A DNA stretch of 9,188 nucleotides from the NCBI GenBank assembly GCA_020853835.1, contig JADYYC010000274.1, positions 1-9,188 on the forward strand. The letters run 5' to 3'. The position numbers were made by a program, and so were the translations under genes. The notes under the pieces were generated by a model, which was not told the origin of the DNA, searched no databases, and saw only the letters and a list, made by a program, of their open reading frames with translations. This document shows, piece by piece, positions 6,921 to 9,188 of the stretch (the first letter of the stretch is position 1; each line of letters opens with the position of its first letter). Source of the DNA: Anaerolineales bacterium (GTDB lineage: Bacteria; Chloroflexota; Anaerolineae; Anaerolineales; UBA4823).

Positions 6921-7622
6921 TCAGGGGTGCCGTTGCTTGAAATCATCCAGGATAGCCGCCGTGGCGGTCGCGCCAGAGCGGGTGACGCCCGCGTCGATCA
7001 TATCCAGGAGCGCCTGGAGCGTTCGCACCCCGCCGGCGCACTTTACCTGGACGTGCGGGCCCACGCTGCGGCGCATCAGTTTGACGTCCTCCAGGGTCGC
7101 GCCCGAGGGAGCATAGCCGGTCGAAGTTTTTACAAAATCCGCCCCGGCCTCTTCGGCAAGCTGGCAGGCTTTGACCTTCTGCTCGTCCGTGAGATAGGCG
7201 TTTTCCAGGATCACCTTGACCAGCACGCCCTTTGGTTTGGCGACCGCGACCACCCCCCGGATGTCCTCGCGCACGTAATCGTATTTTCCCGAGCGCAGCG
7301 CCCCGATGTTCAAGACCATATCCAGCTCTTCCGCGCCGTTGGCAATGGCATCCTGGGCCTCGCAGACCTTGACGGCCGTGGTAGAGCTGCCATGCGGGAA
7401 GCCAACCACCGTGCCGACCGCCACGCCCGATCCCTTCAGGATGCGGGCGCTCAGTGGCACGTCCGCCGGCTTGACGCACACGGATGCCACTCCGTATTTC
7501 TTGGCCAGCTCACAACCAGCGACCACTTCCGCTTCGGTCATCTCGGGCTTTAAGAGCGAGTGGTCGATGACTTTGGCAAGCTGTTCATAGGTGATCGTCT
7601 TACTGTTCAATTGCGCTGTCAT
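6921..7622 (-). CDS. deoC: Deoxyribose-phosphate aldolase (class I, DERA)
   Basis: This 233-residue protein matches DeoC over its whole length. 'VIDHSLLKP' (18-26) is the N-terminal family signature. 'EELDMVLNIGALRSG' (98-112) carries Asp101, equivalent to the proton-relay Asp. 'ADFVKTSTGYAPSGAT' (161-176) holds the Schiff-base lysine Lys165, and 'VKCAGGVRT' (193-201) holds the second active-site lysine Lys194. It catalyses reversible cleavage of 2-deoxy-D-ribose 5-phosphate to glyceraldehyde 3-phosphate and acetaldehyde. ATG 7622 has AAGGA seven bases upstream and a GGAGGT further back. Unlike classical deo operons there is no phosphorylase, phosphopentomutase or cytidine deaminase beside it; the neighbours are two sugar oxidoreductases. 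It may therefore act at the end of the sugar route here, possibly on a different aldol substrate. The core enzymatic assignment is secure; the physiological role is inferred. Confidence 0.94.
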   Translation of the reverse strand: MTAQLNSKTITYEQLAKVIDHSLLKPEMTEAEVVAGCELAKKYGVASVCVKPADVPLSARILKGSGVAVGTVVGFPHGSSTTAVKVCEAQDAIANGAEELDMVLNIGALRSGKYDYVREDIRGVVAVAKPKGVLVKVILENAYLTDEQKVKACQLAEEAGADFVKTSTGYAPSGATLEDVKLMRRSVGPHVQVKCAGGVRTLQALLDMIDAGVTRSGATATAAILDDFKQRHP

Positions 7623-7714
7623 ATTGATTTCCTTTTACCTCCATGAAAATTTTTACTGCCGATCATTGTGTGTTTTTTGGGCGCGGCCGGAGTGCGAGAC
7701 GGCGATCTTCCGGG
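7623..7714 (-). other. Intergenic spacer between oxidoreductase A and deoC
   Basis: This 92-base gap is the largest inside the operon. It holds the deoC ribosome site and, at 7646-7653, a perfect AAAATTTT palindrome. CCGGA (7687-7691) and TCCGG (7709-7713) are inverted around a 17-base loop, but no T-run follows on the minus strand. I see no convincing terminator or promoter and no small gene. Confidence 0.4.
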
Positions 7715-8815
7715 TTACTTGATTGGGTTATACCACAGGTCGATCGGGCGGGCGACGCCTTGAGGCCTGAACGGCAACTCAACCGTCTGCCCCAGGCCGG
7801 CGGATTGGTAACCCGCGTATAGCACCTCCTGGACAAAGCGCCCGTCCTCCCCGGTGGCAAGACAGGTCTCTTTGCCGCGCACACAGCGGGCGAAGTGGAG
7901 CATCTCCTGGGGGAAGCCGTAGTTGTAAAGCTCGTCAAAGACGGGGTAGGACCAGCCCTTCGTGGTGGGGGCTTTTTCCACCGCATAGCCATAGCCGTTC
8001 TCGCTAAAGGTAGGGATGGCGTTGCCCATGAGCAAGTTGGCGTAGGCTACCCCTTCGCTGCCGTAGACCTCGATGCGGTCGTCCATCCCGCCGGGCTTGG
8101 CCCAACTGCTTTCGATCAACCCCACCGCGCCGCCTTCGAATTCCATGATGCAGATGCTGTTGTCTTCGCCTTTGGTCAGTTCCTTGTGCACATGGGTGTC
8201 CATGTGGGTGGTGACCTTTTTTAGCTTTGGGCGGTCGAAGAACCAGTAAGCAAAAGCAATGCCGTGACAGCCCATATCCATAAACACCCCGCCCCCCGAT
8301 TGGCTCACGTCCCAGAACCAGCCCCCGTGGGGACCGAAGTGCTTCTCGCTTTGTTTGACCAGGTAGAGCTTGCCGAACGCACCCTGGTCGGCCATCTCCT
8401 TGACTTTTACATACTTGGGGGTGAAGAACAATTCCTCGGCGTACATCAGCAAAACGCCCTGCTTCTTGCAGGTTTCGATCATCAGGTCAGCTTCCTCGAG
8501 GGTCATGCAGAGCGGCTTTTCGCACACCACGTGCTTGCCCGCGTTGGCGATGTCCACCGTCATCTGGCAGTGCAGGCGGTTCGGAGCGGCGATGGTGACC
8601 ATCTCGATGTCGGGCTGCTTGAGCATTTCTCGGTAATCGGTATACACGTTGGGGATGCCATATTGCTTCGCCAGGCCGGCGGCGTGACCGGGCGTGGGCG
8701 AGGCGATTGCCACCACCTCGGCTTCATGCGGCAGTATGTGGAACGATTCCACGTGGATAGTCGCTTCAAACTGCGAGCCGATGATCCCCACTTTGACTTT
8801 GCCTTTATCAGCCAT
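7715..8815 (-). CDS. Gfo/Idh/MocA-family oxidoreductase, copy A, first gene of the operon
   Basis: The protein has 366 residues from ATG 8815, chosen because GGAGG lies five bases upstream and the N-terminus 'MADKGKVKVGIIGSQF' leads directly into the Rossmann fold. An in-frame ATG at 8878 would add 21 residues not typical of the family. 'VTIAAPNRLH' (73-82) and 'AGKHVVCEKPL' (92-102) give the catalytic Lys100 of the EKP motif. 'GGGVFMDMGCHGIAFAYW' (174-191) gives Asp180 and His184. The dinucleotide loop reads GIIGSQFEA, with Gln15 where the middle Gly of GxGxxG is usual. The C-terminal domain is complete through 'LWYNPIK'. It probably acts as an NAD(P)-dependent dehydrogenase on a sugar, inositol or glycoside. 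As first gene after the divergent intergenic region it defines the promoter-proximal end of the operon. Confidence 0.92.
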   Translation of the reverse strand: MADKGKVKVGIIGSQFEATIHVESFHILPHEAEVVAIASPTPGHAAGLAKQYGIPNVYTDYREMLKQPDIEMVTIAAPNRLHCQMTVDIANAGKHVVCEKPLCMTLEEADLMIETCKKQGVLLMYAEELFFTPKYVKVKEMADQGAFGKLYLVKQSEKHFGPHGGWFWDVSQSGGGVFMDMGCHGIAFAYWFFDRPKLKKVTTHMDTHVHKELTKGEDNSICIMEFEGGAVGLIESSWAKPGGMDDRIEVYGSEGVAYANLLMGNAIPTFSENGYGYAVEKAPTTKGWSYPVFDELYNYGFPQEMLHFARCVRGKETCLATGEDGRFVQEVLYAGYQSAGLGQTVELPFRPQGVARPIDLWYNPIK

Positions 8816-8820
8816 TATTA

Positions 8821-8825
8821 CCTCC
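8821..8825 (-). promoter_or_regulatory. Strong ribosome binding site of oxidoreductase A
   Basis: On the minus strand this reads GGAGG followed by the five bases TAATA and the ATG at 8815. It settles the start of the first operon gene over the upstream in-frame ATG at 8878. Confidence 0.75.
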
Positions 8826-8857
8826 GTAGGATGGTTTGGAAAGGTGTTCTTCGCTAG

Positions 8858-8870
8858 GAAAACGATTTTC
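8858..8870. promoter_or_regulatory. Candidate operator palindrome in the operon leader
   Basis: GAAAACGATTTTC has five-base inverted arms (GAAAA/TTTTC) around CGA. It lies about 43 bases upstream of the operon's first start codon and downstream of the putative -10 box, where a repressor could block transcription. It recalls LacI/GalR-type operators with a central CG, but it has an odd length and only one copy is seen. Confidence 0.3.
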
Positions 8871-8943
8871 GCGCACATCGCGGACGCCGGTCAGGCGGCG
8901 CGGAGCGAGAATGTGAGATATGGGTTTGGTTTTTGCACCCTCA

Positions 8944-8949
8944 ATTATA
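8944..8949 (-). promoter_or_regulatory. Putative -10 box of the six-gene sugar operon
   Basis: On the minus strand this reads a perfect TATAAT in an AT-rich patch of an otherwise GC-rich region, about 130 bases before the first start codon. At 17-base spacing the -35 position reads TCGAAT, a poor match, so the assignment rests on the -10 alone. It would give a leader of roughly 120 bases that contains the palindrome at 8858-8870. Confidence 0.4.
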
Positions 8950-9002
8950 AAAGACAACCGTGAAAAATTCGACCGTTCGGAGACTTGTGATCCGGGACTT
9001 GG

Positions 9003-9008
9003 TAAAAT
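9003..9008 (+). promoter_or_regulatory. Putative -10 box for a leaderless arfB transcript
   Basis: TAAAAT lies with six bases between it and the ATG at 9015, which would put the transcription start at or next to the start codon. No Shine-Dalgarno-like sequence is found in the 20 bases before the ATG. An in-frame TAA at 9003-9005 rules out an upstream start. No good -35 at normal spacing is seen. Confidence 0.4.
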
Positions 9009-9014
9009 AAACGT

Positions 9015-9188
9015 ATGGAGCCTGTATCGGGGATTGTGGTTACGAACGACGTGGTTCTGCCTGAAAGCGAGCTGGAGTTCAGCTTTGTGCGCGCTTCGGG
9101 CCCAGGAGGGCAAAACGTGAACAAGGTCTCCACCTCGGTGCAGCTCCGCTTTGATATCCGCAACTCTCCCTCGCTCACGCCGGAGGTC
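9015..9188 (+). CDS. arfB: ArfB/YaeJ-type peptidyl-tRNA hydrolase, ribosome rescue factor, 3'-truncated by window edge
   Basis: The first 58 residues are visible; the frame is open to the window edge, while the complete family protein is about 140 residues. The segment 'PESELEFSFVRASGPGGQNV' (16-35) followed by 'NKVSTSVQLRFDIRNSPSL' is the catalytic domain of ArfB, with the GGQ motif at 31-33 that positions water for peptidyl-tRNA ester hydrolysis. ArfB enters stalled ribosomes lacking a stop codon and frees the nascent chain; its basic C-terminal tail, used for the empty mRNA channel, would lie beyond the window. The N-terminus begins directly at the domain, without the codon-recognition domains of RF1/RF2. 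The ATG at 9015 is the only sensible start because an in-frame TAA lies at 9003-9005. It is transcribed away from the sugar operon and is probably functionally unrelated to it. Confidence 0.9.
   Translation, partial: MEPVSGIVVTNDVVLPESELEFSFVRASGPGGQNVNKVSTSVQLRFDIRNSPSLTPEV

Noticed and set aside
5812..7116. 434-codon open frame on the plus strand antisense to oxidoreductase B and deoC
   Set aside because: Composition is that of a shadow frame, and both minus-strand genes carry intact catalytic motifs and good ribosome sites.
6604..8542. Similar DNA stretches around the EKP motif of the two oxidoreductases (6604-6632 and 8514-8542) as a repeat element
   Set aside because: The similarity follows the shared coding motif of paralogues and ends with it; it is not a mobile or regulatory repeat.
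8816..8878. Upstream in-frame start for oxidoreductase A at 8878
   Set aside because: The added 21 residues are not family-like, and GGAGG five bases before ATG 8815 marks the true start.
8885..8900. Hairpin CGCCG/CGGCG in the intergenic region as a terminator or riboswitch
   Set aside because: A five-base GC stem is expected by chance in this composition, no T-run follows, and no known riboswitch core is recognisable.

Overview
The window is a GC-rich, gene-dense bacterial segment made of three blocks. There is no phage, insertion sequence, CRISPR or RNA gene that I can see. My guess at origin is a Chloroflexota (Anaerolineae-like) or similar environmental bacterium. This rests on general protein flavour, the abundance of Gfo/Idh/MocA and sugar-isomerase genes, and a putative leaderless gene; it was not tested by any search.

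Block 1 (2-2696, + strand) is a tightly coupled trio: the 3' part of a HAD-superfamily phosphatase, a deoxyhypusine-synthase-like protein, and a PfkB-family kinase related to the kinase domain of HldE/RfaE. The genes are 1 and 0 bases apart, so they are almost certainly co-translated. A kinase, a phosphatase and a probably NAD-binding enzyme with an altered active site suggest a small-molecule (sugar-phosphate-like) pathway that I cannot name. This is the most likely place for undescribed biochemistry.

Block 2 (8815 down to 2722, - strand) is a six-gene carbohydrate operon. In transcription order it is: Gfo/Idh/MocA oxidoreductase A, deoxyribose-phosphate aldolase (deoC), Gfo/Idh/MocA oxidoreductase B, TIM-barrel sugar isomerase/epimerase A, ROK sugar kinase, and TIM-barrel sugar isomerase/epimerase B. 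Gaps are 92, 11, 52, 33 and 41 bases. Two dehydrogenases, two epimerase-like barrels, a kinase and an aldolase form a plausible route that oxidises or epimerises an unusual sugar or glycoside, phosphorylates it and cleaves it. No transporter or regulator is in view. Blocks 1 and 2 converge with only 25 bases between their stop codons.

Block 3 (9015-9188, + strand) is the start of an ArfB-type peptidyl-tRNA hydrolase gene with the GGQ motif, cut by the window edge. It diverges from block 2 across a 199-base intergenic region that holds a TATAAT-like box for the operon, a 13-base imperfect palindrome in the operon leader, and a -10-like box placed so that the arfB transcript could be leaderless.
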